Notes: generated by a model from the sequence alone, not told the origin. A DNA stretch of 46,707 nt from JAZGDL01 sp036477795 (GCA_036477795.1 JAZGDL010000032.1:1-46707); one strand, 5' to 3'. Counted from the stretch's first letter, positions 34,748 to 43,126 are shown. Program-made: numbers and translations.

Positions 34748-35860
34748 ATGCTGTTCCAGTCGCCGATCCCGGCAAAGTACGACAACTACACGCCGGACGA
34801 ATTCGCCGGGCACATTCGCCGGCGCAAACAAGAGCTTGGCCGCCGCCTGGTCATTCTAGGCCATCACTACCAGGAGGACGAGGTCATCCGATTCGCCGAT
34901 TTCACCGGCGACAGCCTCAAACTCTCGCAAATCGCCGCGCAGCAGGACCAGGCGGAATTCGTCGTCTTCTGCGGCGTTCATTTCATGGCTGAAAGCGCCG
35001 ACATCCTCACCGATGAGTCGGTCAAGGTCATCCTGCCCGACCTTTCCGCCGGATGCAGCATGGCAGACATGGCCGACATCGATCAACTCGAAGATGCCTG
35101 GGAATTCCTTACCGCCGCCACCGACGCGACCATTATCCCGATCACCTATGTCAACTCCGCCGCCGCCATAAAGGCCTTCTGCGGCCGCCACGGCGGGGCG
35201 TGTTGCACCAGCAGCAACGCTCAGCTCATTCTTGAATGGGCCCTGACGCGAGGCGACAAAGTCATCTTCCTCCCTGACCAGCACCTGGGCCGCAACAGCG
35301 CCTACGCCATGGGCTTTGGGCTTGAGGAGATGCTGCTCCTGGACCCCGGACAACGCGATGCCGGGCTCACCCGGCGGCAGGTGCGTGATGCCAGGTTCTT
35401 CCTGTGGAAGGGCCATTGCAGCGTGCACCAATTGTTCACTCCCCGAGACGCCGACGAGATTCGCCGTAGCGATCCTGATTGCTCCATACTGGTGCACCCG
35501 GAATGTTCCTGGGAAGTCGTGCAAAAAGCCGATCTGGTCGGCAGCACGGAATACATCATCAAGACGGTCCGTGAATCGCAGGCGGGCTCCAAATGGGCCA
35601 TCGGAACCGAGATTCACCTGATCAACCGCCTGGCCAACGAGCAGTCCGATAAGTCGGTGCGGTCCCTCGCGGGCATTCAGTGCTTGTGTACCACGATGTA
35701 CCGCATCGATCCCAAGCACCTGCTCTACGTCCTGGACGCTCTGGCTGAAGGACAAGTCGTCAACCGGATCTCCGTCGACGCTGGCACCAGGCGCGACGCC
35801 TTGATCGCCCTTGACCGGATGCTCAACAAGACGGCCACACAATCCGTCCCCGCCGCCTGA
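34748..35860 (+). CDS. nadA: Quinolinate synthase A
   Basis: A 370-residue enzyme that condenses iminoaspartate with dihydroxyacetone phosphate to quinolinate in NAD synthesis, using a 4Fe-4S cluster. The open frame extends to 34517, but the ATG at 34748 with CGGAG upstream gives the normal family length. Family motifs: LGHHYQEDEVIRFAD (about 37-51), DSLKLSQIA, FCGVHFMAESADIL, LPDLSAGCSMADM (Cys103), CTSSNAQ (Cys153), FLPDQHLGRN, HPECSWEVV and GIQCLCTTMY (Cys312/314). Cluster ligands are likely Cys103, Cys153 and one of Cys312/314. It is a single housekeeping gene; no nadB or nadC lies beside it. The stop codon directly abuts an AGCCGCGACCGT repeat. Confidence 0.95.
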   Translation: MLFQSPIPAKYDNYTPDEFAGHIRRRKQELGRRLVILGHHYQEDEVIRFADFTGDSLKLSQIAAQQDQAEFVVFCGVHFMAESADILTDESVKVILPDLSAGCSMADMADIDQLEDAWEFLTAATDATIIPITYVNSAAAIKAFCGRHGGACCTSSNAQLILEWALTRGDKVIFLPDQHLGRNSAYAMGFGLEEMLLLDPGQRDAGLTRRQVRDARFFLWKGHCSVHQLFTPRDADEIRRSDPDCSILVHPECSWEVVQKADLVGSTEYIIKTVRESQAGSKWAIGTEIHLINRLANEQSDKSVRSLAGIQCLCTTMYRIDPKHLLYVLDALAEGQVVNRISVDAGTRRDALIALDRMLNKTATQSVPAA

Positions 35861-36055
35861 ACCGAGCCGCGACCGTAAGGGAGCGGGCTGCGGGCCTCGA
35901 GACCATAGACCCGCCTCCCCTCACGCAAACGCGTGGCAAATACCGGAATCGAGAGACCGTGCACCCGAAAACGCCGATAAGCTTGTGGCAGCTTGCGGTT
36001 CCGATTATCATGAAAGCAGGATGAGCCCGCCGGATATCGGCGTGCTCAGTCCCGG
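35861..36055. repeat. Spacer beginning with an AGCCGCGACCGT repeat arm
   Basis: Bases 35862-35888 match one arm of the inverted repeats at 3880 and 8640; the second arm is missing here. The remainder has no gene I can support. A 34-codon ORF at 36021-36122 ends one base into the ATG at 36122 but lacks a proper ribosome-binding site. Confidence 0.6.
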
Positions 36056-36769
36056 ATGCTGCGGCGGCGCTGCAACCGTCGAGCCGAATTTGGAACAGCC
36101 GACAATATCGTGGCGCGACTAATGGGCAACAAAGGGGTTTCAGCGAAGTTGGTCGGCGTGACGCGGCAAGTTGTCGCCGGGGCCTGCCCCCCGCTGTCCG
36201 GCTCGCGTACCGCTAGCGCAAGGCCGTCCAATGACGCCGTCGGCGAGTCCAAGGCGGCAGATGCCGTCCTCCTGCCCGCCGACCTGATCGGCGGCGACGA
36301 GACCATCATCTTCGCCATCAAGCCCTCGTTGTGGTATGTCGTGTTCGATTCTACAAACTGGGTGCTTGCCGCCCTGTGCATGATCGCCGGGGCATCCTTC
36401 TGCGCCGAGTTCGTCAACCTCTCAGAACCGCAGTTCATGTCAGCCGTGTTGGCGGTGCTCTCCCTGCGCGTGGGCCTGGCCTTGCTCCGTTGGGTCTCGC
36501 GCTTCTACGTCCTGACCGACCGGCGCGTCATGCGCGTGCGCGGCGTGAGCAGACCCGATATCTATGAGTGCCCCCTGGTGAACATCCGCAACACCACCGT
36601 CACCAGCAGTTTCCCCGAAGCCCTAACCCGCCTCGGCACCATCAGCTTCATAACCACCGATCCGGCCGATAGCCTCCAAGTCTGGCGGGCCGTCGCAGAC
36701 GCCGACGACATCCACAATCAGATCCGCAAAGCCATAGAACGGGCCATCGACTGCCAACCCCGCATCTAG
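36056..36769 (+). CDS. Bacterial PH-domain membrane protein
   Basis: 237 residues from the ATG at 36056; ATG 36122 (MGNKGVSAK) is an equally likely start and would give 215 residues. Two hydrophobic helices (WVLAALCMIAGASFCAEF and FMSAVLAVLSLRVGLALL) precede RWVSRFYVLTDRRVMRVRGV, the typical entry into a bPH2/DUF304 domain. That domain continues with YECPLVNIRNTTVTSSFPEALTRLGTISF to the end. Proteins of this type (YdbS-like) are cytoplasmic-membrane proteins of poorly known function. The N-terminal 70 residues are low in predicted structure. The gene stands alone, 75 bases before the deacetylase. Confidence 0.78.
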   Translation: MLRRRCNRRAEFGTADNIVARLMGNKGVSAKLVGVTRQVVAGACPPLSGSRTASARPSNDAVGESKAADAVLLPADLIGGDETIIFAIKPSLWYVVFDSTNWVLAALCMIAGASFCAEFVNLSEPQFMSAVLAVLSLRVGLALLRWVSRFYVLTDRRVMRVRGVSRPDIYECPLVNIRNTTVTSSFPEALTRLGTISFITTDPADSLQVWRAVADADDIHNQIRKAIERAIDCQPRI

Positions 36770-36844
36770 CCCATTGAAATGACAATCTGAGGAGTCGGAT
36801 GCAGCTACAAACTGACCGTGGCAGGTTGATTCAAAGGAGCGAGG

Positions 36845-37804
36845 GTGCTCTCCGGCAGCGAGACAAGCGATTCGCGACCGTCACTCATCTTCAGTGTCGA
36901 CGTTGAGTGTTGGGCTCAGTCCACGCTGAACAGCGACCTGCCCATCGGCGAGCATTGTGCTGACAGCACTCGTCGACTCTTAAGCATCATCAACGAAGTG
37001 CCCCAAGCCACCGGCACCTTCTTCGTGCTCGGCAAGTTCGCCGAGAAGCATCCCCAAGTGATTCGTGATCTGCGGGCCGCCGGTCATGAAGTCGCCTGCC
37101 ACGGTTATGGCCACGTCCAATTGCATCTGCTGACGCCGGAGAGTTTCCGTCAGGACCTGCGCCGCGCCGTGGGCATCATCTCCGACCTGACCGGCAACGC
37201 CGTCAACGGATATCGTGCTCCGGTGTTCTCCATCGGCGCCCGGAGTCTCTGGGCTTTCGACGTCTTGCACGAGGAAGGGTTTCTATACGACTCCAGTATC
37301 TTTCCCATCGCCGGCCGCCGCTACGGCATTCCCAACTGGCCGCGCCAACCGCGCACCGTTCGTCTCAGCAACAACGCAACGATTCACGAGTTTCCGCTAA
37401 CGGCGATCCGGCTGGCCGGCTGCAACATACCCATTTCCGGCGGCGGGTATGCCCGCCTGCTGCCCGGCTGGCTTCTGCAACGTTGGCTACGCGCCGAAGC
37501 CGAGCGATGGGCGACCTGGCCGGTGTTCTATTGCCACCCCTACGAGATCGATCCCGATGAGTTCGACCGCGAATCGCCGCCGCCCCCATGGGGATCAGCC
37601 CGCCTTCCTCTCAAAACCAGACTGCACCAGGGATTGGGACGAAAAGGGTTTGCCGCCAAACTGCGGATGCTATTGAAAGGATTCAGATTTCGCTCGCTTG
37701 CCGACGCCCTGTCGATAATGGGGCCGTTCGCTGAGATCTGCGCCGCCGATTTCGCTCACCCGCAAGCCAGGAAGCGCCGCCCAACGAAACGGTACGATGC
37801 ATAG
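36845..37804 (+). CDS. Polysaccharide deacetylase, PEP-CTERM-locus (DUF3473) subfamily
   Basis: 319 residues with a GTG start behind AAAGGAGCGAGG. The NodB fold is visible: FSVDVECW (Asp19, motif 1), ACHGYGHVQLH (metal-binding His86 and His90, motif 2), GYRAPVFSIG (motif 3) and FYCHPYEIDPDEF (His231, motif 5). YDSSIFPIAGRRYGIPN, HEFPLTAIRLAG and ISGGGYARLLP are characteristic of the subfamily found in exosortase-linked polysaccharide loci. It removes N-acetyl groups from a hexosamine in a metal-dependent reaction. No signal peptide is seen, so it acts in the cytoplasm or by another export route. It supports the view that the exosortases and the polysaccharide cluster belong to one surface-assembly programme. 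Confidence 0.9.
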   Translation: MLSGSETSDSRPSLIFSVDVECWAQSTLNSDLPIGEHCADSTRRLLSIINEVPQATGTFFVLGKFAEKHPQVIRDLRAAGHEVACHGYGHVQLHLLTPESFRQDLRRAVGIISDLTGNAVNGYRAPVFSIGARSLWAFDVLHEEGFLYDSSIFPIAGRRYGIPNWPRQPRTVRLSNNATIHEFPLTAIRLAGCNIPISGGGYARLLPGWLLQRWLRAEAERWATWPVFYCHPYEIDPDEFDRESPPPPWGSARLPLKTRLHQGLGRKGFAAKLRMLLKGFRFRSLADALSIMGPFAEICAADFAHPQARKRRPTKRYDA

Positions 37805-37813
37805 ACTTTGCGT

Positions 37814-38056
37814 TCAACCGACGTCATCGACGTGGTCATCGTCGTCATCGTCCGCAACGTCGTCGTCCAGATCCTCATCATCGTCGTCATCCGAGTCGTC
37901 GTCATCGGCGTCCCAGTCGTCGAAGGCATCCTCATCGACGTCCGGATCGGCGTCGCCAGCCGGTACCTCCTCCACCACACCGGTGCCCCAACACCCGACC
38001 CAGTCTTCCTGGGAGGCGTCGTCTGCTACACACGATGGATGAATGACCTTAACCAC
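37814..38056 (-). CDS. Small Asp-rich acidic protein
   Basis: 80 residues, GTG start at 38056 with AGAGGAG six bases upstream. The only ATG nearby meets a stop after three codons. The first 34 residues (MVKVIHPSCVADDASQEDW...) contain two Cys (9 and 22) in a plausibly folded segment. The remainder is almost entirely Asp with a few Val, Trp, Glu and Ser, which gives an extreme negative charge. The antisense frame encodes Ser runs and is a shadow. Such tails could bind calcium or basic proteins, but no family is recognised. The good ribosome-binding site is the main evidence for a real gene; conservation is unknown. It is convergent with the deacetylase, 9 bases away. Confidence 0.6.
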   Translation of the reverse strand: MVKVIHPSCVADDASQEDWVGCWGTGVVEEVPAGDADPDVDEDAFDDWDADDDDSDDDDDEDLDDDVADDDDDDHVDDVG

Positions 38057-38062
38057 GCATCA

Positions 38063-38067
38063 CTCCT
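38063..38067 (-). promoter_or_regulatory. Ribosome-binding site of the Asp-rich protein
   Basis: AGGAG on the minus strand, six bases before the GTG ending at 38056. It supports translation of an otherwise low-complexity ORF. Confidence 0.6.
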
Positions 38068-38547
38068 CTGTTCACGAACGTGCACCGGTCCTATGCCGAC
38101 TTCCACTGCCATTCCGCGCGGACAAGATTACACAAAGTAAATCGCTGTCAAGCCAAAAATCTCAAAGAATTCACGTTGAGCGTGGTCGGTCCCCAGGCCG
38201 ACACTGGCGTCTGGCTTGTCGATCTGTAATGTCATGACACAACAGCAGTTGCGGCCACCGCTGGCGCGTGCCTACGCGAGTATGCCGACCGGATTCGCCG
38301 CGCGCCGGCAGGGGCGGTGACTTATCCGAGCCCCAAGCGCCAGCGCGGTCTCTGCCAACCCGTCGCTTGCGCTCCGGGCTCTGAGTGCTGGTGCGAGAAT
38401 CCTTTCTCGCACCGATATGTGGGACGGGCTTTCCAGCCTGTCATTTGACCGGCTGGGAAGCCGGTCCCACACCGCCAGGAAGAGGGACCGAGAAGGTATT
38501 GTAATAAGGGTCCAGGGTATCGGAGTTGCACGTTCGCGCACGGTCAT
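38068..38547. repeat. Intergenic cluster of three repeat families
   Basis: No gene is seen. Bases 38324-38348 are identical over 25 bases to 42935-42959 (core GAGCCCCAAGCGCCAGCG). Bases 38391-38412 form a 22-base imperfect palindrome equal to the reverse complement of 1473-1494. Bases 38419-38470 are the GTGGGAC...GTCCCAC hairpin with inner GGCTTTCCAGCC, related to 8841-8892. The first 200 bases lack clear features. Confidence 0.8.
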
Positions 38548-38976
38548 TCAGGCGGGTACGTTGAGTACGGTGTGGCAGGCCGGGCACGCGAAGGCGGCGC
38601 CGACGACATCCCCGGGCACCTGCATGGGACTTCCACAGTTGGTGCAGAAGACAACACGGTAGCCGGCCGCTACGCCGGAGACCTGCTGCTCCGGCGGCAA
38701 TGGTGTGGCCAGCGGTGCATCCGCAGGCGCGTACGCCGGCCCCAGGGGCAGTGCACCGCCATAGGCACCTCGACTGCGCTGATACGACCGGAATTCACGG
38801 TTGGCTTCGTCCACCATATTTGGGATCAGGAAGGCGTCCACAATCCATCCGATGCAGGCTAAGCCGCCGGTCAGAGCCCAGAGGATCCCGGTGCCCACGC
38901 GCCCGCAATAGAAGCGATGCGCCCCCATTACTCCAAAGAACAGCCAGAGCAGATATGCGACGCCTACCGACCTCAC
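38548..38976 (-). CDS. TM2-domain protein with C-terminal zinc ribbon
   Basis: About 142 residues. The open frame reaches 39156, but the GTG at 38976 has GGAGGAA six bases upstream and gives the usual short N-terminus before the TM2 domain; ATG 39051 is the alternative. The TM2 domain covers residues of about 2-55: RSVGVAYLLWLFFGVMGAHRFYCGR, then a second helix with LACIGWIVDAFLIPNMV. A Gly/Ala/Pro-rich middle leads to a four-Cys zinc ribbon at the C-terminus (CTNC and CPAC, 18 residues between the pairs). TM2 proteins are small membrane proteins of mostly unknown role. The ribbon suggests a cytoplasmic metal-binding or nucleic-acid-binding tail. Confidence 0.82.
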   Translation of the reverse strand: MRSVGVAYLLWLFFGVMGAHRFYCGRVGTGILWALTGGLACIGWIVDAFLIPNMVDEANREFRSYQRSRGAYGGALPLGPAYAPADAPLATPLPPEQQVSGVAAGYRVVFCTNCGSPMQVPGDVVGAAFACPACHTVLNVPA

Positions 38977-39433
38977 GACCACTTCCTCCAGGCAGCCACG
39001 ATCAGAACTGCGTACAGGTATTCGCCGAGGCACCCCGTATATTGGGTTCATCCGGAAAAAATGGAATGCCCGATCGGGGGTCGGCCACAGCCGACCGCTG
39101 TTTGACGCCAACTTCAGTTGGTGGTCGGTCGATTCCTCGTGCTTCTTATGCCCCAAAGGGCTTCAAGGGACGGACGGTCGGCCTCGCGCCGCAGGGCCCT
39201 CGCCCGCCGCTTCGGATCGCTGAGGTTGCCTCGGACGTTGTTCGTGATGAGCCGCGGAAGTCATTGTTGAGCAATCGCGGAGATGCGTTCTTGAATCCTC
39301 ACGCAAGCTGATGGAGAAACTTGCGTGCCGCGCTCCCAACAGCGCTCCCCAAACACCGGAGCATCCCGGATGAGGCTCCTCGCGGCTGTCAAAGGATTGC
39401 GATAAGTGCTTACCGGAAGGCCGTTTACGAAAC
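38977..39433. other. Spacer before tRNA-Leu, no recognised gene
   Basis: Contains short hairpins such as GGTCGGCCACAGCCGACC (39072-39089) and CCAACTTCAGTTGG (39109-39122). Open frames here lack start sites and family resemblance. The part up to 39156 is the unused upstream extension of the TM2 frame. Confidence 0.5.
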
Positions 39434-39517
39434 TGCCGGAGGAGGGACTCGAACCCTCACCCTGTTGCCAGGACGGGATTTTGAATCCCGCGCGTCTGCC
39501 GATTCCGCCACTCCGGC
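39434..39517 (-). tRNA. tRNA-Leu (anticodon CAA)
   Basis: An 84-nt class II tRNA on the minus strand. The acceptor stem is GCCGGAG (39517-39511) with CTCCGGC (39441-39435). The anticodon stem is CGGGA/TCCCG with loop TTCAAAA, giving CAA. There is a long variable arm (GTCCTGGCAACAGGGT) as in Leu tRNAs, and a T-arm GAGGG-TTCGAGT-CCCTC. The discriminator is A; CCA is not encoded. It reads UUG. Confidence 0.95.
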
Positions 39518-39553
39518 AAGGGGGGCCCTATCAAATTCTTACCATGAAGTCTT

Positions 39554-39610
39554 CTCGGTTTCGATGATCATCCAGGGATTGAATCAAGGAGTCGATCATC
39601 AGAAACCGAG
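39554..39610 (+). repeat. Inverted repeat between tRNA-Leu and the integrase remnant
   Basis: CTCGGTTTCGATGATC (39554-39569) pairs with GATCATCAGAAACCGAG (39594-39610), with one extra base and a 24-base loop. It sits directly before the ATG at 39617. It might be a site-specific recombination or regulatory site, or only a stable leader structure. Confidence 0.5.
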
Positions 39611-39616
39611 GTCATC

Positions 39617-39790
39617 ATGCCATCCGAAAAAGGACGTCGTAACTCCTCTAAGAAGGATACCAAGCCAACCAGGATCAAGATAGAGCACCACTCTGGGATA
39701 GGTCAATACCGGAAGTACATTAAAGGGAAAATGTGCTACTTCGGGAGCGACAGAGAAACCACTATGGCGAGATATGCTTTGTTGACGGAG
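39617..39790 (+). pseudogene. Probable tyrosine-integrase N-terminal remnant
   Basis: The frame opens at ATG 39617 (GAGG five bases upstream) and runs to 39931. Only the first 58 codons look like a real protein: a basic leader, then HSGIGQYRKYIKGKMCYFG and SDRETTMARY. This matches the pattern G-x-(W/Y)-x-K-x-I-x-G-K-x-x-Y-F-G of the arm-type DNA-binding N-terminus in many planctomycete site-specific integrases. The catalytic domain (Arg-His-Arg-Tyr) is absent; downstream sequence is unrelated and runs into the GT2 gene. Base composition here is AT-richer than its neighbours. It is interpreted as the stub of a decayed mobile element beside tRNA-Leu. The call depends on resemblance from memory. 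Confidence 0.45.
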
Positions 39791-39894
39791 CCGGTCGGCG
39801 CGAATATCTTGTCGGCGGTTAGACCAGTTCGCACGACAACGTCGCCGGGTGTGTTTCTGTCGCGGTCCTCAGGAACAGGCCGGCGCCCGAACAA

Positions 39895-41514
39895 GTGGCA
39901 GCCGATCATTTGGGTGGATTCGTCTCCGTGACGGAATTCCTCGATGGTATAGTCCTTGTTGTGTTCTTCATCGCGACCTTCGCGCTGTCGGTCTACGGCA
40001 TCCATCTTTACATCCTGGTCTGGCTCTTCCGGCGGAAGTCGAAACAAACCCGCCGGGACCAACAGGCTGTCACCGCCGAATTTGTCGCTTCCGTTGCCGA
40101 CGAGGCTTGGCCGGTCGTCACCAGCCAGATTCCCGTATACAACGAGCTGGACGTGGCTGAGCGGGTCATACGCTCCGTTGCAGCCATGGACTACCCGGTG
40201 GGCAAACACGAGATTCAGGTGCTCGACGACAGCGATGACCGTTCGCGGGAAATAGTGGACGCGGTGGTGGCCGACCTCCGCTCATGCGGCGTCCAGATCA
40301 AGACGGTTCGGCGTGAAGACCGCTCGGGGTACAAGGCCGGGGCGCTGGCCTTCGGGATAGAACGAGCCCGTGGCGAGTTTCTGGCGGTTTTCGACGCTGA
40401 CTTCGTCCCGCCTGCGGATTTTCTGCGACGGGCCATCCCGCTACTGGTTCGGTCGCCCGATCTGGCGTGCCTGCAGGGACGCTGGGCCCACCTCAATCAG
40501 GACGAGTCCTGGCTTACGCGCTGCCAGGCTCTGGGGATCGACGGGCACTTTGCCATCGAGCAAGGCGCCCGTGCCTGGAACGGGCTGCTGATGAACTTCA
40601 ACGGTACCGCCGGGATATGGCGCAAAGCTGCCATCGAGGACCCCAAGGTCGGCGGCTGGAACGGCGATACCCTGACCGAGGATCTGGACCTGTCCTACCG
40701 GGCTCAGTTGGCCGGCTGGCGCTTCGATTACAGCGTCGACCTGGCCTGCCCGGCCGAGTTGCCTTCGCACATCAACGCCTTCAAGAGTCAGCAGCGCCGC
40801 TGGGCCACCGGTTCTATTCAGGTCGCGATCAAGCTGCTGCCGCGCATCTGGCGCTCGCCGCTCACTTTGGGCCAACGTGTTGAGGCGACGCTCCACCTCA
40901 CCCACTATTCGGTAGCCGTGTGGATGCTGCTGTTGGCCATCGTCGCCAGGCCCATGCTCATGCTGCGCATTGGCGGTGGTATGGAAATCAGGCCGTGGCT
41001 TTGGGGCCTCTGGACGGTAATTTTGCTGTCCGCGATCGCGCCGGCGATAACCTATGGGTATGCCCGTTGGACGCTGGGCGGCGGATGGTCCGGTGTTCGC
41101 CTGATACCCAAGCTGATGGCCTTGGGCTGCGGCATGTGTGTCAACAACACCATCGCGGTCTTCCGCGGATTGTTCCTGACCGGCGGCGAGTTTGTCCGCA
41201 CGCCCAAGTCCGGCAATGACCTGCCGTGCAAACGCCGCGGAACCTACGCCCCGGTTCACACGCACATGTGGCTCGTTGAGTTGATGCTGGGCCTCTACTC
41301 CCTGGTGAGCTTTGTTCTCTACGTCCGCGGTACGCTCTGGCCGGTGAGCGTGTTTTTGCTGCTCTACGCCGCCGGGTTTCTGACGGTGGCGTGGATGTCC
41401 GCGCCGCGAGCCAGGTCTTCACGACGTCAGGACCACCCGCGAACGCAAGCTTCCGCCGGCCCAGGCCCGACACTCAGTGCACGCCCATCAATGCCCGAAA
41501 CAGCCCCTCCATGA
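39895..41514 (+). CDS. Processive GT2 glycosyltransferase (cellulose-synthase-like)
   Basis: 539 residues from a GTG at 39895; GTG 39928 (MTEFLDG) is an alternative start closer to the first helix. An N-terminal helix (IVLVVFFIATFALSVYGIHLYILVWLF) precedes a GT-A catalytic domain: SQIPVYNE near 77, EIQVLDDSDD, DADF near 168 (D-x-D-like metal site), TEDLDLSYR near 260 (catalytic base) and QQRRWATG near 299 (acceptor-binding QxxRW). Four or five C-terminal helices would form the export channel. Such enzymes make beta-linked chains and extrude them through the membrane. The gene is translationally coupled to the GT-C gene at 41511. The genomic distance from the main polysaccharide operon suggests a second glycan or glycolipid. 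Confidence 0.88.
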   Translation: MAADHLGGFVSVTEFLDGIVLVVFFIATFALSVYGIHLYILVWLFRRKSKQTRRDQQAVTAEFVASVADEAWPVVTSQIPVYNELDVAERVIRSVAAMDYPVGKHEIQVLDDSDDRSREIVDAVVADLRSCGVQIKTVRREDRSGYKAGALAFGIERARGEFLAVFDADFVPPADFLRRAIPLLVRSPDLACLQGRWAHLNQDESWLTRCQALGIDGHFAIEQGARAWNGLLMNFNGTAGIWRKAAIEDPKVGGWNGDTLTEDLDLSYRAQLAGWRFDYSVDLACPAELPSHINAFKSQQRRWATGSIQVAIKLLPRIWRSPLTLGQRVEATLHLTHYSVAVWMLLLAIVARPMLMLRIGGGMEIRPWLWGLWTVILLSAIAPAITYGYARWTLGGGWSGVRLIPKLMALGCGMCVNNTIAVFRGLFLTGGEFVRTPKSGNDLPCKRRGTYAPVHTHMWLVELMLGLYSLVSFVLYVRGTLWPVSVFLLLYAAGFLTVAWMSAPRARSSRRQDHPRTQASAGPGPTLSARPSMPETAPP

Positions 41515-42851
41515 TGGCCACGGGCCGCACCACCGATCAGATGAGCATCGGACCGATCAGCACCACCGACGACTTCGGCGCCGAGACTGCGCGCCCACCG
41601 GCGAATCCGGTGGTCGTCGCCCTCGGCTGGCTCCTGGTGATCATCTCCGTCGCAGTCTACGCTGTCGTCGGACACATCGCCGAAAACGTGCGCTTGTTTC
41701 AGGCGGCCTACCTCGTGGGTTTTGCGGGATTCGCCATGCTGGTGCACTCGGTATGGCATCGCAATCCCTCGGGAAGTTGGCCGCTATGGTTCGCCGGATG
41801 CCTGGCCATACGCCTCGCGTTGCTTCACACGCCACCCAGCGATGATCTGTACCGTTACCTGTGGGAGGGACTTGTTCAGGCAGCCGGACACAACCCCTTC
41901 CTGTTGGCCCCCGACGACCCCGCTCTGGCAACTCTTCGTGACCAGAACTGGCAACACATCAACCACCGAGACTACACCGCCATCTATCCCCCGCTGGCCC
42001 AGTTGCAGTTTTTCGCCGTGGCGCGAGTCAGCCCCAACCTCCTGGGCATCAAGCTGCTCTACGTCCTGTTCGATGTCTTCGCAGTTTGGCTTCTCGCCGA
42101 ATGGCTGAAGCGCGTGCAGAAGCCTCCGCACCTCGCGATCGTCTACGCGCTGTGCCCGATCACCATCACCGCCGTGGCCATCGAAGGCCACCTGGACAGC
42201 GCCATGATCGCCATGCTGGCCGCCGCCGGGCTCGCCGACGCCCGCCGGCGACCCTACCTGTGCGCGGCCTGCCTGGCCGCCGCCGTCCTGACCAAGGTGG
42301 TACCGATCTTCCTGCTGCCCTGGCTGGCCCGCAAGAACATCAAAGCCGCGATCTTCGCCGTGGCTCTAATCCTCGCCGGCTATCTGCCCTATCTCGAGGC
42401 CGGTCCGGCGTTGTTTCACAGTCTCATTCGTTGGCCGCGGGGCAACGAAATGCTCAGCCTGGGCCACGGAATGGCAATGAAAATCCTGGAACCGGATGCG
42501 TCCCGCGTCGTCTGCGTGTTGATCATCATCGCCGTAGCGCTATGGCAAGCCCGCAGACCAGAGCCCTTGGGCCGCGTGTTGCTTCCTGTGTTCGGCGCGT
42601 GCATCCTGTTCATGCCCATCGTACACTACTGGTACCTGACCTGGGTTTTGCTGGCCTTATCGTTCTCCCTGCGAGTCTCCTGGTTAGTACTTTGCGCGAC
42701 CATGGTCTTCTACTTTGAAGCCACTCTACAAGAGTCCCTTGCCGGCGCCTGGAACATGCCGCGCTGGGTTTCCTACGCCACCTACACACCGTTCGTGATC
42801 GTAGCGGCAGCCGAATGTGTCGTGACGCGCTCCCAGCGATTAGCTCGTTGA
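41511..42851 (+). CDS. Membrane glycosyltransferase, GT-C fold (GT87/MptA-like)
   Basis: About 446 residues. ATG 41511 overlaps the GT2 stop (ATGATG), so the upstream part of the frame to 41391 is shadow. After the first helices comes PPSDDLYRYLWEGLVQAAGHNPF, with the Asp-Asp pair and Tyr-Arg-Tyr typical of polyprenol-phosphate-dependent mannosyltransferases (DUF2029/GT87, MptA/B). YTAIYPPLAQLQFF and IEGHLDSAMIA are also characteristic of this group. About eleven further helices follow. It would add a sugar from a lipid-phosphate donor on the outer membrane face, perhaps to a glycolipid made with the GT2 partner. The substrate is unknown. Confidence 0.82.
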   Translation: MMATGRTTDQMSIGPISTTDDFGAETARPPANPVVVALGWLLVIISVAVYAVVGHIAENVRLFQAAYLVGFAGFAMLVHSVWHRNPSGSWPLWFAGCLAIRLALLHTPPSDDLYRYLWEGLVQAAGHNPFLLAPDDPALATLRDQNWQHINHRDYTAIYPPLAQLQFFAVARVSPNLLGIKLLYVLFDVFAVWLLAEWLKRVQKPPHLAIVYALCPITITAVAIEGHLDSAMIAMLAAAGLADARRRPYLCAACLAAAVLTKVVPIFLLPWLARKNIKAAIFAVALILAGYLPYLEAGPALFHSLIRWPRGNEMLSLGHGMAMKILEPDASRVVCVLIIIAVALWQARRPEPLGRVLLPVFGACILFMPIVHYWYLTWVLLALSFSLRVSWLVLCATMVFYFEATLQESLAGAWNMPRWVSYATYTPFVIVAAAECVVTRSQRLAR

Positions 42852-43126
42852 ACCTAAGAAGCGATGGGTGCCCCATCCCTTGCGAGTACGTGTTTTGCGC
42901 ATTGGCTGACGCAGATTGACGAACCGAACGCTGGATCCGAGCCCCAAGCGCCAGCGCGGGGTGCAAGCGAGTTTTGTAGCGCCACCCCTTGTGGGTGGCG
43001 CATTCACCAGACGGCGCCACCCACAAGGGGTGGCGCTTCTGGCATTGCACTTGACCTACCGCCCCGTATTCTCGATCCTACAGGTGCATGAGTGAACGGA
43101 GTTATTGTCGAATACGGAGATGTGTT
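42852..43126. repeat. Spacer with GAGCCCCAAGCG repeat and GCGCCACCC double hairpin
   Basis: Bases 42935-42959 duplicate 38324-38348. Bases 42979-43001 and 43014-43036 are exact reverse complements over 23 bases, each nearly self-complementary at its ends (GCGCCACC/GGTGGCGC). The pair can fold as one long hairpin with a 12-base loop. The last 15 bases hold GGAG (43116-43119), the ribosome-binding site for the ATG at 43127. Confidence 0.8.

Noticed and set aside
36021..36122. 34-codon ORF upstream of the PH-domain gene
   Set aside because: The purine run is too close to the ATG and no family is recognised; could be a leader peptide but unsupported.
37797..38042. Serine-rich plus-strand ORF
   Set aside because: Antisense of the Asp-rich gene (Asp codons read as Ser/Val); it lacks a ribosome-binding site, while the minus strand has a good one.
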